Source of the DNA: Streptococcus parasanguinis CC87K
Lineage (GTDB): Bacteria > Bacillota > Bacilli > Lactobacillales > Streptococcaceae
NCBI RefSeq assembly: GCF_000507765.1
Contig: NZ_KI669401.1
Span: forward strand, 682,001-746,000
Direction: 5' to 3'
DNA: 64,000 bases
Below, piece by piece: positions 18,351-27,687 of this stretch (the stretch's first letter is position 1; the number at the start of each line of letters is the position of its first letter). A model generated the notes under the pieces. That model was given only the letters and a program-made list of their open reading frames with translations, was not told the origin of the DNA and searched no databases. The position numbers were made by a program, and so were the translations under genes.

Positions 18351-18970
18351 TTCTTCCTCCTAGAAAATAGATAAAAACTCGCACACATTCCTTCATATAA
18401 GACAAAGAAAATCAAAAAGGCATGCATAAAGTAGTCTTCTGGTAATGCAAGAATAATCGAATCCACGCGCGGATCAAAGAGCCAAGTATTGTCCCCAGCA
18501 AATAAGACCTGATGAAAGAGCGTAAAGAATTGATCAAAGCCAATCATAACAGCCACCACTGCAATCACCACTGGTAAAATCATCATCCAAAAGAAGAGAC
18601 TACGGTACAAGGCCAGGTAGCCTTTTTTGACGACTGTCCGCATAAACTGGATAAAACCAGGTAGTGTGACCACGAAAACGACTGTCACTAAGTGAAATAG
18701 GTACTTGACGGCCTCAAAATGGTGCAAGCCATTTTTTGAAGAGGGGAATTGAGGCATCTTCAACACCCATTGAAAAGGATTGGTCAAGTAGTTCATCAAG
18801 ACATTAAAATTCTTCATGATGGCAGAAGCCGAATAACCAGTCCGGCTTTGAATCCCCAACCAATGAATTTCCATGGGATAGAGGGCCCAAGCGAGAGCAA
18901 TGGTAAGAAGGATTGCAGCGGACAAGATAAAGAAAAATAGGTTAATTGATTTCAGACTTTTAAGCATCAA
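18347..18970 (-). CDS. TIGR01906-type integral membrane protein
   Basis: A 207-residue protein with about five transmembrane helices. It resembles the conserved TIGR01906 family found in the same place next to NagD-like HAD genes in streptococci. Loop between helices 1 and 2 ([20 protein letters not shown]) is characteristic. No enzyme motif. Overlaps its neighbours by 4 and 11 bp. Confidence 0.75.
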   Translation of the reverse strand: MMLKSLKSINLFFFILSAAILLTIALAWALYPMEIHWLGIQSRTGYSASAIMKNFNVLMNYLTNPFQWVLKMPQFPSSKNGLHHFEAVKYLFHLVTVVFVVTLPGFIQFMRTVVKKGYLALYRSLFFWMMILPVVIAVVAVMIGFDQFFTLFHQVLFAGDNTWLFDPRVDSIILALPEDYFMHAFLIFFVLYEGMCASFYLFSRRKK

Positions 18971-19730
18971 AATCCCACTCCGCTAGACTGGCAACAACAT
19001 GTGTCGGTGCGATTGGTAAGGTTGACACTTCTTCTGGTTTGGTAAAACCTGTCGTCACCAAAAGGGTTGGAATCCCATTGTCAATACCTGCACGAATATC
19101 TGTTAGGTAGTTGTCGCCAACCATAACCACTTCTTCTCTTGCAAGACCCAGGTGTTCAATGGCCTTGTCCATGATGATGGACTTTGGTTTGCCAATGATC
19201 ACAGGCTCGACCCGTGTCGCTGCTTCAACAAGCGCAATCAAGGATCCTGCACCTGGCAGCAAGCCACGCTCCGTTGGGATATTAAGGTCAGGGTTGGTCC
19301 CTATAAAGTGCGCTCCCTTTTGAATCGCCAAGGTTGCTTTAGCAAATTTCTCATAATCCACTTGCCAATCGAGGCCAATCACAACATAATCAGGTGCTTC
19401 TTCATCGATAATATAGCCAGCTTCTTCAATAGCATCTTTGAGCCCCGCTTCTCCAATCACATAGACCTTTTTGCCCAAGTTTTGGTCGTTCATGTAGTCA
19501 ATGGTCGCAAGGGTAGCTGTATAGATGGTCGACACTGGGGTTTCAATATTGAAGTGAGTCGCCAGCATATCCCGAACAGTCTCTGGTGTGCGGGTTGTGT
19601 TATTGGTGACAAAGAGATAGGGAATTTCACGCGCCTGTAATTCATGAACAAAAGCTTCTCCTGCTGGAATTCGTGATTTTCCTTTGTAAATGGTGCCATC
19701 CAAATCAATTAAATAGCCCTTGTAGTGCAT
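18960..19730 (-). CDS. HAD phosphatase, NagD/TIGR01457 subfamily
   Basis: A 256-residue cytosolic phosphatase of HAD subclass IIA. Motif [12 protein letters not shown] (nucleophile Asp10), motif [10 protein letters not shown], and motif [12 protein letters not shown] with IGKPKS before it. Substrate unknown; relatives act on nucleoside monophosphates or sugar phosphates. Directly abuts the upstream membrane gene. Confidence 0.9.
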   Translation of the reverse strand: MHYKGYLIDLDGTIYKGKSRIPAGEAFVHELQAREIPYLFVTNNTTRTPETVRDMLATHFNIETPVSTIYTATLATIDYMNDQNLGKKVYVIGEAGLKDAIEEAGYIIDEEAPDYVVIGLDWQVDYEKFAKATLAIQKGAHFIGTNPDLNIPTERGLLPGAGSLIALVEAATRVEPVIIGKPKSIIMDKAIEHLGLAREEVVMVGDNYLTDIRAGIDNGIPTLLVTTGFTKPEEVSTLPIAPTHVVASLAEWDFDA

Positions 19731-20417
19731 TTATTCTTCCCTTTCTGTTTCAGCTTTTTCATACAACTTCTCTGTATCGACTCGGCCACCAGATCCATAC
19801 AAGAGCAAGGCTCCAGCATAGAGGACAAATTGTAAAATCAACCCTGTAAAATTGATCCCTTGACTTCCTGATTGGGTAAACAAGAAGGATGCTACCATGA
19901 GGATGACAATGGTCAATAACAAGCCTATCACGGTTGCCTGATCCACACTGATTTGATAAACCGTGCGTTTGGTGCTCCGATTTTTCCCGTCAGACTTAGT
20001 TTCTGGTTGCAAATTCTCCACAAAATCCGTCACTAAGGTCGCAGCGAGGCTGACTGTTGTGCTAAAGAGCACGCCTTGGGACAAGCGGTGATAGAAATTG
20101 GACCAGAAGGATCCTGATTGGCTAGTAATCCCAATCGAGAAGATCATGACCGGTAAAAGAAAGGCCAAGGTGAAATGGATCCAGACCCGATACCAGCGTA
20201 CATCTTCTCTTAAAAAGCGATTAAAACTCTCTAAATTCAAGCGATAGCGGAAAAATTTATAAATTTCCTCTACTAGGATGATGCCCAAAGCACAAAGAGT
20301 CAAGAGCCAATCTCCCAACATGTACAAAGGGTTCTTTTGACGCTTGGCATAGGCCACAACCCGTTTTTGATAGCTTTCAAGTTCCTGTTTTTTATTTTTT
20401 AATCTTCTACTTTCCAT
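19731..20417 (-). CDS. Streptococcal membrane protein of unknown function
   Basis: A 228-residue protein: basic N-terminus (ESRRLKNKKQELESYQKRV), then about five hydrophobic segments (GDWLLTLCALGIILV, FTLAFLLPVMIFSIGI, TVIGLLLTIVILMVASFLF, LILQFVLYAGALLLYG) and a charged tail. No known motif. It sits between the thioesterase (11-bp overlap) and NagD-like genes, so it is translationally coupled to the operon. Confidence 0.65.
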   Translation of the reverse strand: MESRRLKNKKQELESYQKRVVAYAKRQKNPLYMLGDWLLTLCALGIILVEEIYKFFRYRLNLESFNRFLREDVRWYRVWIHFTLAFLLPVMIFSIGITSQSGSFWSNFYHRLSQGVLFSTTVSLAATLVTDFVENLQPETKSDGKNRSTKRTVYQISVDQATVIGLLLTIVILMVASFLFTQSGSQGINFTGLILQFVLYAGALLLYGSGGRVDTEKLYEKAETEREE

Positions 20418-21162
20418 AATTCCAACCCTTTTCTTCTACTTCTTCCCACTCAATTTCAGCTTGGGCATTGATCTGACCATCTGAAGTAATTTGGTGCTGA
20501 GTTTTCAAGCCCTCTTGTTCATATTGAGAGGTGATGAGACCTCCTGCCAGCACTTCTTTGACATATTTCAGATGAACTTTTTTAGGGACATGATGGGTCA
20601 AGAAGTCTGCTCCCATCACCTCAAAAACCCAGTCCAAGTACTTGCTATTGTTGACATGTCCGTTCATATCCAAGTCGTAAAACCGAACCCGGTATTCTTG
20701 TTCGACGCTGCCTTCTAATTCTTTGAAACGGGGACCACGGAGCATGGTTTTTGAAAATTCAGAGTCAAAGGCATCCGTGATTTCACTCATAACAGGATGA
20801 ACCTTGCGTGTAACACGATCCATCAAGACAAAGGTCGCGACCATCTCAATGATAGTATTTCCTGCTTCATCCTTGATATTAAAGGCCCGGTAGCAGAAAA
20901 GTCGATTGTGACTCTTGGCATAGGTTTCGATAGTGATTTTCTCATCAAAAACAGGGAGACGCTCGATCTTCATATTGTAATCCGTGATAATCCAGACTAG
21001 ATTGTAGTTCTCTAAAATGTACATATCACTCATACCCAGCTCAATCGATTGCATGCCCGATACCTGTAAAGACAGCAAGATCAATTGGGGAATTTTTATA
21101 AATCCATTGACATCGCTCATATCAAAAGGAATTTTCATGCTGTATTCAAATGTTTTTGCCAT
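20407..21162 (-). CDS. Acyl-ACP thioesterase
   Basis: A 251-residue double hot-dog thioesterase of the plant FatA-like family (PF01643). Both halves are visible: DVNGFIKIPQLILLSLQVSG at the N-terminus and MNGHVNNSKYLDWVFE near 165-180, with the conserved Asn/His region. Releases fatty acids from acyl carrier protein. Follows hemW by 3 bp. Confidence 0.9.
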   Translation of the reverse strand: MAKTFEYSMKIPFDMSDVNGFIKIPQLILLSLQVSGMQSIELGMSDMYILENYNLVWIITDYNMKIERLPVFDEKITIETYAKSHNRLFCYRAFNIKDEAGNTIIEMVATFVLMDRVTRKVHPVMSEITDAFDSEFSKTMLRGPRFKELEGSVEQEYRVRFYDLDMNGHVNNSKYLDWVFEVMGADFLTHHVPKKVHLKYVKEVLAGGLITSQYEQEGLKTQHQITSDGQINAQAEIEWEEVEEKGWNYGK

Positions 21163-21165
21163 CTT

Positions 21166-22296
21166 CTACTCCAAAATAAACTTCTCTGCTACAGTGTCTC
21201 CTAAAAAGAGACCTTTCTTGGTCATGCGAACAATATCCTTGTCAGGCACCAAGAGCCCCTGCTGGGTCAATTCCTCAACCACTAATCCATATTGTTGGTC
21301 AAAATTCACACCAAACTTTTCTTCGAAACGCTTCTTGGAAACGCCTGTTTTCTTACGGAGTCCTAGAAACATCTCTTCTTCCATCATTTCTGTCTGACTC
21401 AGATGTTCTTCTTGGACACGCGCATTTCCCTTTTCGACCGCCTGCATATAGTGACGGATAGGCCCATGATTCTTATAGCGAACGCCATTGACATAGCCGG
21501 ATGCACCAGCTCCTAAGCCATAATACTCCGCATTATTCCAATACATGAGGTTGTGCCGACTTTCAAAACCAGGCTTGGAGAAATTGGAAATTTCATAATG
21601 CTCAAAGCCCGCTCGCTCCAACTCCTGAATAATGTATTCAAACATCTCTGCTTCCAACTCCTCTTTTGGTAGAGGAAGCTTGCCCCGTCTCATGCGATTC
21701 ATAAAGACTGTGTGATTCTCCAGAATCAAGCTATAAAGACTCATGTGGGGAATGTCAAGGGCAAGAGCCTTCGCAACATTCTCTTTGACCTGGTCCATGG
21801 TTTGTGTCGGAAGCGCATAGATGAGGTCGATCGAAATATTGTCAAAACCAGCCAGCTTCAGACGGTCGATATTGTCATAAATGTCCTGCTCTTGGTGACT
21901 TCGACCAATCTTCTTAAGTAAGCGATTATCAAAGGTCTGCACGCCCAATGAAACCCGATTAACCGGCGAATCTTTCAATACCGCAATCTTATCCGGATCC
22001 AAATCACCAGGATTGGCCTCGATGGTCAACTCCTCCATCTGAGACAGATCAAGCGACTTGGTCAGCTCCTTAAGAAGATAGGCTAGCTGATCTGCAGATA
22101 AGGCCGTCGGTGTCCCACCCCCGATATAGAGAGTCCGTAAGTTTGTAATTTCTTCCCGACGAAATTCTTGGATCAAATGATCTAGATAAGCATCGACCGG
22201 TTGGTTCTTAATAAAGACCTTCGAAAAATCACAATAAAAACAAATCTGGGTACAAAATGGGATGTGGACATAAGCGGACGTTGGTTTTGTATGCAT
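21166..22296 (-). CDS. hemW: Heme chaperone HemW (radical SAM)
   Basis: Radical-SAM protein once annotated as oxygen-independent coproporphyrinogen oxidase. The cluster motif HIPFCTQICFYCDFSK (CxxxCxxC) lies at about residues 11-26, followed by YIGGGTPTAL. Length 376 from the start at 22296. The open frame runs on to 22404, but the extra residues are low-complexity and lie across the promoter region. No ribosome site is seen at the ATG; a TATAAT box ends 7 nt before it. Confidence 0.9.
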   Translation of the reverse strand: MHTKPTSAYVHIPFCTQICFYCDFSKVFIKNQPVDAYLDHLIQEFRREEITNLRTLYIGGGTPTALSADQLAYLLKELTKSLDLSQMEELTIEANPGDLDPDKIAVLKDSPVNRVSLGVQTFDNRLLKKIGRSHQEQDIYDNIDRLKLAGFDNISIDLIYALPTQTMDQVKENVAKALALDIPHMSLYSLILENHTVFMNRMRRGKLPLPKEELEAEMFEYIIQELERAGFEHYEISNFSKPGFESRHNLMYWNNAEYYGLGAGASGYVNGVRYKNHGPIRHYMQAVEKGNARVQEEHLSQTEMMEEEMFLGLRKKTGVSKKRFEEKFGVNFDQQYGLVVEELTQQGLLVPDKDIVRMTKKGLFLGDTVAEKFILE

Positions 22297-22303
22297 ATCT
22301 TTA

Positions 22304-22312
22304 ATTATACCA
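22304..22312 (-). promoter_or_regulatory. hemW extended -10 box
   Basis: Minus strand TGG-TATAAT (TATAAT at 22304-22309). Seven nucleotides to the ATG predict a leaderless transcript. Confidence 0.6.
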
Positions 22313-22363
22313 TAAAATCCCCCCGAGTCCGAAAAGAAAAGGGTGGATGACGCAAGGATTTCC

Positions 22364-22392
22364 TTGACAAGAAGGAATGAAAAGAATAGAAT
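22364..22392 (+). promoter_or_regulatory. Promoter of the ABC-F leader
   Basis: TTGACA (22364-22369), 17-nt spacer, TAGAAT (22387-22392): near-consensus. It runs divergently from hemW. Transcription should begin near 22399, just ahead of the leader peptide. Confidence 0.85.
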
Positions 22393-22422
22393 AAAACTAA
22401 TCACATTCGGAGGTAAGGAGAT

Positions 22423-22434
22423 ATGAACAACTAA
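22423..22434 (+). CDS. Three-residue leader peptide (Met-Asn-Asn)
   Basis: ATG-AAC-AAC-TAA. A strong GGAGG at 22409-22413 lies 9 nt upstream, so a ribosome is expected to load here although the frame has only three codons. Downstream come small hairpins and a terminator before the ABC-F gene. Such mini-ORFs serve as drug sensors in attenuators of antibiotic-resistance ABC-F genes in Firmicutes; here the role is inferred. Confidence 0.55.
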   Translation: MNN

Positions 22435-22615
22435 GTTTCGTTAAATAAGATACTTTATTTAGTGGACTGCTTGTTCTATCTCTTTTCGTGTGCCCTCTCG
22501 CCTATTGTCCAACTTTTTGTTGGCTTAATAAGGTCTTTTTCTGTTTGGGTTTCACTTGAATACAGCTCTACTAAATAGGTAGAGCTGTTTTTTTGTCCCA
22601 GTAGAAAGGAATCTT
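22435..22615 (+). promoter_or_regulatory. Attenuator leader of the ABC-F gene
   Basis: About 180 nt without another ORF. It contains hairpins around 22445-22460 (AAATAA / TTATTT) and CCAAC-TTTTT-GTTGG, then the intrinsic terminator at 22562-22594. Transcription would stop before the gene unless an alternative fold forms, for example when a ribosome stalls on the leader peptide. Confidence 0.6.
22562..22594 (+). terminator. Conditional terminator in front of the ABC-F gene
   Basis: Perfect 10-bp stem ACAGCTCTAC / GTAGAGCTGT with a 7-nt loop, then TTTTTTT. It lies 22 nt upstream of the ABC-F start codon. Confidence 0.85.
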
Positions 22616-24139
22616 ATGCTAAAACTATCCCACCTCACCATCCGCCACACAAAAGATTTACGCGATTTGGTTCGCGATCTGTCCCTAACTATTCATGAAG
22701 GGGAAAAAGTTGCCATTATTGGCGAAGAAGGAAATGGAAAGTCTTCTTTGCTTCATGTCCTTATGTCCCCAAAATCCCTACCAGATTATATGACCATAGA
22801 AGGTGAAATCACCACTTCTTTTCACTCCTATGCCTATATTCCCCAGACTTTGCCGGAAGCCTTGAAGGGAAAAAGCTTGGAAGAATATTTTTTTGGAGAG
22901 GATGAGCTAGACTATGCCACCCTCTACAGACTGGCTGATCAATTGCAATTTGATAGCGACCGCTTTGCGAGCGACCAAGCTATTGGAAGTCTATCTGGAG
23001 GAGAAGCCCTCAAAGTCCAACTGCTTCACGAACTTTGCCGTCCTCATGAATTGCTATTTTTAGATGAACCTTCAAACGATCTGGATTTGGAAACCCTGGA
23101 CTGGCTCCAGCAGATGATCCAAACGAGCCCCCAAACCATCCTATTTATTTCCCATCATGAGGATTTTTTGACGCAGACGGCGGATACCATTATTCATCTA
23201 AGACAGATCAAACACCGCAAGGAGGCTGAAACCATTGTAGAGCACCTAGGCTATCAAGACTACAGTAGCCAGAGGGAGCAACAATTCAAGCAACAGACTC
23301 AGCAAGCTGCCAACGATCAACGAGCCTACCGAAAAACAATGGAGAAGCACCGTCGCGTCCGTCAGCAAGTCCAAACTTCCTTACGAAACACCAAGGATAG
23401 CACTGCCGGACGTCTCCTGGCAAAGAAAATGAAGTCCCTCCTCTCACAAGAAAAGCGCTACGAGCGAGAATTCCAATCCATGACTTCCCAACCCTATGAT
23501 GAGGAAATCATTAATCTGCATTTCCCTTCCCTCACTCCCTTGTCTCCTCAAAAACGTGTCCTTCTCTTAGATCAAGAAGAGCTCGCAATTGGTGATCGTG
23601 TCCTGGTCAAGAACATCTCCCTCACACTTCAAGGGCAGGATAAGATAGGGATTATCGGTTCCAACGGTGTTGGGAAATCCACTCTCCTAAAAATGATCTG
23701 GGATCTTTTACAGGAGAATAAGAGTATCCGCACTGCCTATATGCCTCAAGATTACACTGAACGTCTCCCTCTGACTCAGACACCCGTTCAATTTCTACAG
23801 CATTCAGGTGATCGCGAAGAAATCAATACCATTCAATTGCATTTAGCCTCCCTCAACTTTACCTTTTCTGAAATGCATCATCCTATCTCTGAACTTTCTG
23901 GTGGCCAGCAAGGAAAACTCTTCCTCCTTCAATTAGTACTCACAAGTCCTCAGTTTCTGCTCTTGGACGAGCCTACTCGTAATTTTTCCCCCACTTCCCA
24001 ACCAGAAATTCGTCGCCTATTTGCAGACTACCCAGGCGGACTGGTTACAGTCTCCCACGATCGGATCTTCCTCAAAGAAGTCTGCCAAAAAATCTATCGT
24101 CTGACTGAACATGGCTTGGTAGAAATAGAGGCTCTCTAA
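22616..24139 (+). CDS. ABC-F ATPase, probable ribosome-protection/antibiotic-resistance type
   Basis: A 507-residue protein with two ABC cassettes and no membrane segments. Cassette 1 has GEEGNGKSSLL (about 37) and signature LSGGEALK with LFLDEPSNDLD. Cassette 2 has GSNGVGKSTLLKM (about 350), signature LSGGQQGK and LLLDEPTRNFSP. Between them a basic, Gln-rich linker (about 205-300) corresponds to the P-site tRNA interaction motif. Members either protect ribosomes from antibiotics or tune translation. The attenuated leader argues for inducible resistance; the drug class is unknown. Confidence 0.85.
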   Translation: MLKLSHLTIRHTKDLRDLVRDLSLTIHEGEKVAIIGEEGNGKSSLLHVLMSPKSLPDYMTIEGEITTSFHSYAYIPQTLPEALKGKSLEEYFFGEDELDYATLYRLADQLQFDSDRFASDQAIGSLSGGEALKVQLLHELCRPHELLFLDEPSNDLDLETLDWLQQMIQTSPQTILFISHHEDFLTQTADTIIHLRQIKHRKEAETIVEHLGYQDYSSQREQQFKQQTQQAANDQRAYRKTMEKHRRVRQQVQTSLRNTKDSTAGRLLAKKMKSLLSQEKRYEREFQSMTSQPYDEEIINLHFPSLTPLSPQKRVLLLDQEELAIGDRVLVKNISLTLQGQDKIGIIGSNGVGKSTLLKMIWDLLQENKSIRTAYMPQDYTERLPLTQTPVQFLQHSGDREEINTIQLHLASLNFTFSEMHHPISELSGGQQGKLFLLQLVLTSPQFLLLDEPTRNFSPTSQPEIRRLFADYPGGLVTVSHDRIFLKEVCQKIYRLTEHGLVEIEAL

Positions 24140-24142
24140 CGT

Positions 24143-24170
24143 AAAAAAGATTGGCTAAAAAACCAATCTT
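24143..24170 (+). terminator. Terminator after the ABC-F gene
   Basis: AAGATTGG / CCAATCTT hairpin with an A-run in front; nearly the same hairpin recurs at 24401-24426. Confidence 0.65.
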
Positions 24171-24236
24171 GTAGAACGAAGAAAAAATGTTCTATTATAC
24201 AAATCTAACAAATCCAGAGTTATCCAAGTCTCTATT

Positions 24237-24396
24237 GAAACTTTTCCGCCGTGAGAAAAGTGCCTGAAACGTAATAGTTTCAGGTACTCGGAATTATTGA
24301 GACCTTAGGCTCAATAATTAGTCATGGAACTTCGAAGAAGTTCGCTGACGTCCGTTCTCACCTAAGGAAAGTTTCTAAGAGGACTTTGTCTTCAAT
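24237..24396 (+). ncRNA. Candidate structured RNA element R2, copy A
   Basis: Folds on the plus strand as: P1 GAAACTTT / AAAGTTTC (24237-, -24375), P2 GTGAGAA / TTCTCAC (24251-57 / 24355-61), P3 12 bp (24259-70 / 24277-88), P4 10 bp (24292-301 / 24310-19), P5 GAACTTC / GAAGTTC (24327-33 / 24337-43). The P4 loop CCTTAGG (24303-09) can pair with CCTAAGG (24361-67), a pseudoknot that competes for two bases with P1. A terminator follows 4 nt later. A second copy at 49363 keeps the fold with compensating changes. Family not recognised. Confidence 0.7.
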
Positions 24397-24400
24397 TTGA

Positions 24401-24426
24401 AAGATTGGCAAAAACCAATCTTTTTT
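24401..24426. terminator. Terminator after R2 copy A
   Basis: AAGATTGG / CCAATCTT with T-run to 24426, abutting the proC stop codon; A-rich on the other side, so it can work for both strands. Confidence 0.8.
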
Positions 24427-25242
24427 CTAATTCTTCCCTGCCTCTTGTCCCATTTCTTGGGTGCGTTTGTAGGCAGCTTCCACACCTGCAATAATGTCGC
24501 CCCGTAGGCCGACTTGTTCTAAGCGGTTGACTCCTGCGATAGTTGAGCCACCTGGGCTACAAACTGCATCTCGCAAGCAAGCTGGGTGCTCACCTGTCTC
24601 TAGGACCATACTGGCGGCCCCTTTGAAAGTCTGAGCCGCCATCTGCAAGGCTTGCTCTCGTGAAATTCCCAAGGCTACCCCTGCATCCGCCATGGCCTCG
24701 ATCATCTGATAGACAAAGGCTGGACCACAACCTGCGATAGCCGTTGCAGGATCCATCAATTTTTCTTCGATTTCATAGAGATCCCCAGCGCCTGCTAAGA
24801 GCTGTTTGACTTGGGCTACTTGCTGGTCTGTTACTGCTTGGGAGCGGGCCAGACTAATGACCCCTTGCCCAATGGCAACGGGCGTATTAGGCATGATGCG
24901 GATGAGCCCCAGCCGCTCATTTTTAACTATACTTGCCATTTGCTCCAGTTCCAGACCTGCTGCCATAGAAACCAACAGGAGATTGGAACGTTGGCCCAAA
25001 ATGTCCTGGTACTCTTCAAGTAAAGGGCAGATTTGGTAGGGTTTGACACCTAAAAAGATCACTTCCGCCTCTTGAAAGACTTGTTCAAGATTAGACGCCG
25101 TTCCTCCATACTGGCTGATAAACTCTTCCACCTTTTGAGGGGAACGGTTGACCAAGAGCAGGTCAGTGCTAGCCACTTCTTTTGCGACAGCTTTGGCCAG
25201 ACTAGCTCCCATATTTCCAAGACCGATAAATGCTACTTTCAT
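24427..25242 (-). CDS. proC: Pyrroline-5-carboxylate reductase
   Basis: Last step of proline synthesis, reducing pyrroline-5-carboxylate with NAD(P)H. A 271-residue protein. Rossmann motif FIGLGNMGASLAK at the N-terminus; C-terminal family motifs AGCGPAFVYQMIEAMADAGV and CSPGGSTIAG around 168-235. Lies 3 bp after proA in a proB-proA-proC operon. Confidence 0.96.
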   Translation of the reverse strand: MKVAFIGLGNMGASLAKAVAKEVASTDLLLVNRSPQKVEEFISQYGGTASNLEQVFQEAEVIFLGVKPYQICPLLEEYQDILGQRSNLLLVSMAAGLELEQMASIVKNERLGLIRIMPNTPVAIGQGVISLARSQAVTDQQVAQVKQLLAGAGDLYEIEEKLMDPATAIAGCGPAFVYQMIEAMADAGVALGISREQALQMAAQTFKGAASMVLETGEHPACLRDAVCSPGGSTIAGVNRLEQVGLRGDIIAGVEAAYKRTQEMGQEAGKN

Positions 25243-25245
25243 GAC

Positions 25246-26493
25246 TTACCTCACTTGACCATTTCCACTGACGATATACTTGTAACTGGTCATTTCCCGG
25301 AGTCCCATCGGTCCACGCGCATGGAGTTTTTGGGTTGAGATCCCCATTTCACAACCTAGGCCAAATTGTCCCCCGTCTGTAAAGCGTGTAGAAGCATTGA
25401 CATAAACCGCTGCTGAATCTACTTGCTGGGTGAAATAAGCGGCTGTCTCAGGATTTTCAGTGACAATGGCATCCGAATGATGGGTGCTATGAGCTTCAAT
25501 GTGGTCCACCGCTTCCTCGACTCCATCAACGATCTTAACTGCTAAAATATAATCTAAAAATTCGGTATCAAAATCCTGTTCCTGTGCTGCTGTTCCCGAA
25601 ATGATAGCCTGTGCTTGCTCATCTAGGCGCAATTCAACGGATCTTTCCCGTGCATCCACTAAACGCTCTTTGACCAAGGGCAAGAAGTCAGACGCGATCG
25701 CTCGATCGACCAACAAAACCTCCATAGCGTTGCAGACAGAGGGGCGACTGGTCTTGGCATTTTCGATAATGACGAGGGCTTTCTGGAAATCAGCCTCCTT
25801 GTCCACATAGACATGGACAATGCCAGTTCCTGTCTCGATCACAGGGACAATGGCATTTTCAACCACCGCTTGGATCAATCCAGCACCACCACGTGGAATG
25901 AGCAAATCCAGATAGCCCTTAGCCTTCATCATAGCAAGGCTAGAAGCTCGACTCGTATCTTGGATCAGTTGGAGAAGATCTGGATTCAGTCCAGCTTCTT
26001 CCAATCCAGCCTTGAGGGCTGTCACGATCGCTTGAGCAGAATGAAAGGCATCCTTTCCAGTACGAAGAACCACTGCATTTCCACTCTTGATGGCAAGTGC
26101 CGCAGCATCCGACGTCACATTTGGGCGGCTTTCGTAAATGATGCCAATGACACCCATGGCGACTCGAACTTTCTGAATTTCAAGGCCATTTTCCAAGACT
26201 TCCGTATCCAGCATTTCCCCAATCGGATCTGGCAGGTCTATTAAAGCACGGATACCTTGTGCCATCCCTGCTATCCGCTCTTGATCAAGAAAGAGGCGAT
26301 CCAGCATGACTTCAGAGATCTTCCCACGTGCCACTTCCATATCGATTTGATTGGCTGCTAAAATGGCTTCCGTCGCTTTCAAAAGCTGGCTAGCCATGGC
26401 CTCCAAGGCCTGATTTTTAAGAGCTGTGCTGGCTGTATTGATACTTTTCTTAGCTGATCTCGCTAAGGCTAATTGTTCTTGTGTTGTTCCCAT
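25246..26493 (-). CDS. proA: Glutamate-5-semialdehyde dehydrogenase
   Basis: Reduces gamma-glutamyl phosphate to glutamate semialdehyde in proline synthesis. From the chosen start it has 415 residues, the usual length. [20 protein letters not shown] and the catalytic Cys in [14 protein letters not shown] are visible. Start at 26493 (MGTTQEQ) is preferred to 26529, because GAGG lies 8 nt upstream and the longer frame would run into proB by 26 bp. Confidence 0.95.
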   Translation of the reverse strand: MGTTQEQLALARSAKKSINTASTALKNQALEAMASQLLKATEAILAANQIDMEVARGKISEVMLDRLFLDQERIAGMAQGIRALIDLPDPIGEMLDTEVLENGLEIQKVRVAMGVIGIIYESRPNVTSDAAALAIKSGNAVVLRTGKDAFHSAQAIVTALKAGLEEAGLNPDLLQLIQDTSRASSLAMMKAKGYLDLLIPRGGAGLIQAVVENAIVPVIETGTGIVHVYVDKEADFQKALVIIENAKTSRPSVCNAMEVLLVDRAIASDFLPLVKERLVDARERSVELRLDEQAQAIISGTAAQEQDFDTEFLDYILAVKIVDGVEEAVDHIEAHSTHHSDAIVTENPETAAYFTQQVDSAAVYVNASTRFTDGGQFGLGCEMGISTQKLHARGPMGLREMTSYKYIVSGNGQVR

Positions 26494-26503
26494 ACGTTTT
26501 CCT

Positions 26504-27613
26504 CTAAAATTCTGTAAAGAGTAGGTCAATCTCAGGAGTTACCGAGATCCAATCATCCCGGTGGATAAGGATTCCCTTAGCTTTTTTAGATTGGAGTAGA
26601 TCGCGCACAGCTGATTGGCCGAGACGGACCTTGCCTTTTCCGAGTAATTGACCAGTCTCTTGATGATAGACGCTGACGATGTCGTGATAAGAGAAATCCC
26701 CTTCTGCCTTAGTCACACCAGAAATCAATAAACTCTTCCCATGATCCAACAGGGCTTCCGCTGCTCCAGCATCCACCCAAACGGCTCCTTTGCTTTCAGC
26801 ATAAAAGGCTAGCCATTGCTTCTGGGTTTTTAAGCCCTTATCCTCTGCAAGGAAGTAACTGCCATCTGCTTGCTCTTGCGCAGCTTCGAGCAAGGCATCA
26901 GACTTGAGAGACGAGCAAATATAGACAGGAACCCCAGACTCTGTCGCCAGGGTCGCTGCCTTGAGTTTGGTCAGCATACCGCCAGTTCCATTGCTACTAC
27001 CCGCACCTCCAGCCATCTCGATCATCTCGCGAGAAATGTGTTCGATTCGATCCAAGCGCTTAGCTGTTGGATCCTGAGAAGGATTGGCTGTATAGAGGCC
27101 ATCTACATCTGTTAAAAGCACCAAAAGATCAGCTTGAACCATGGCTGCAACTTGCGCACTCAAGGTATCATTGTCACCAACTTTTAACTCGGCAATCGAG
27201 ACCGTATCGTTTTCATTGATAATCGGGATGGCCCCACGATTAAGCAAGACAGAAAGGGCCTGATGAGCATTCTTATAGCGGCGCTGATCCGCAAAGTCAT
27301 CCTGGGTCAACAAAATCTGCGCAGAAACAATGTTACGTAAAAGCAGGTTGGCTGTATATTCTTCCATCAATAAACCTTGACCAACTGCCGCAGAGGCTTG
27401 CTTGTCTGCCACCTTAATCGGCCGTTTCTTAAAACCAAGGGCACCAAACCCAGCAGCAACCGCCCCTGATGAGACCAAGATCAACTCATGGCCCGATTCG
27501 TGTAAGAGAGCCAACTGCTGGGTGATGACCTTGACCTTCTGTCTAGAGAGGCTCCCGTCTGGATTGGTCAAAGACGAGGTCCCTACTTTAAAGACGATTC
27601 GTTTTGCTTTCAT
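26504..27613 (-). CDS. proB: Glutamate 5-kinase
   Basis: First step of proline synthesis. A 369-residue protein: amino-acid kinase domain ([10 protein letters not shown] at the start; [15 protein letters not shown] near 210 with the substrate loop) plus a C-terminal PUA domain (about 275-360). First gene of the proline operon. In this family proline feedback acts on the kinase domain; no leader control is seen. Confidence 0.96.
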   Translation of the reverse strand: MKAKRIVFKVGTSSLTNPDGSLSRQKVKVITQQLALLHESGHELILVSSGAVAAGFGALGFKKRPIKVADKQASAAVGQGLLMEEYTANLLLRNIVSAQILLTQDDFADQRRYKNAHQALSVLLNRGAIPIINENDTVSIAELKVGDNDTLSAQVAAMVQADLLVLLTDVDGLYTANPSQDPTAKRLDRIEHISREMIEMAGGAGSSNGTGGMLTKLKAATLATESGVPVYICSSLKSDALLEAAQEQADGSYFLAEDKGLKTQKQWLAFYAESKGAVWVDAGAAEALLDHGKSLLISGVTKAEGDFSYHDIVSVYHQETGQLLGKGKVRLGQSAVRDLLQSKKAKGILIHRDDWISVTPEIDLLFTEF

Positions 27614-27687
27614 CGCTGTGATTCTTTCTAATACTATTTATTTCGTATGTAATGAAAGTGACTGAATCTCCATTCAGCCATTCTCCA

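Noticed and set aside
24237..24396. Group II intron fragment for R2
   Set aside because: No GTGYG start, no domain V hairpin and no branch-point domain were seen.
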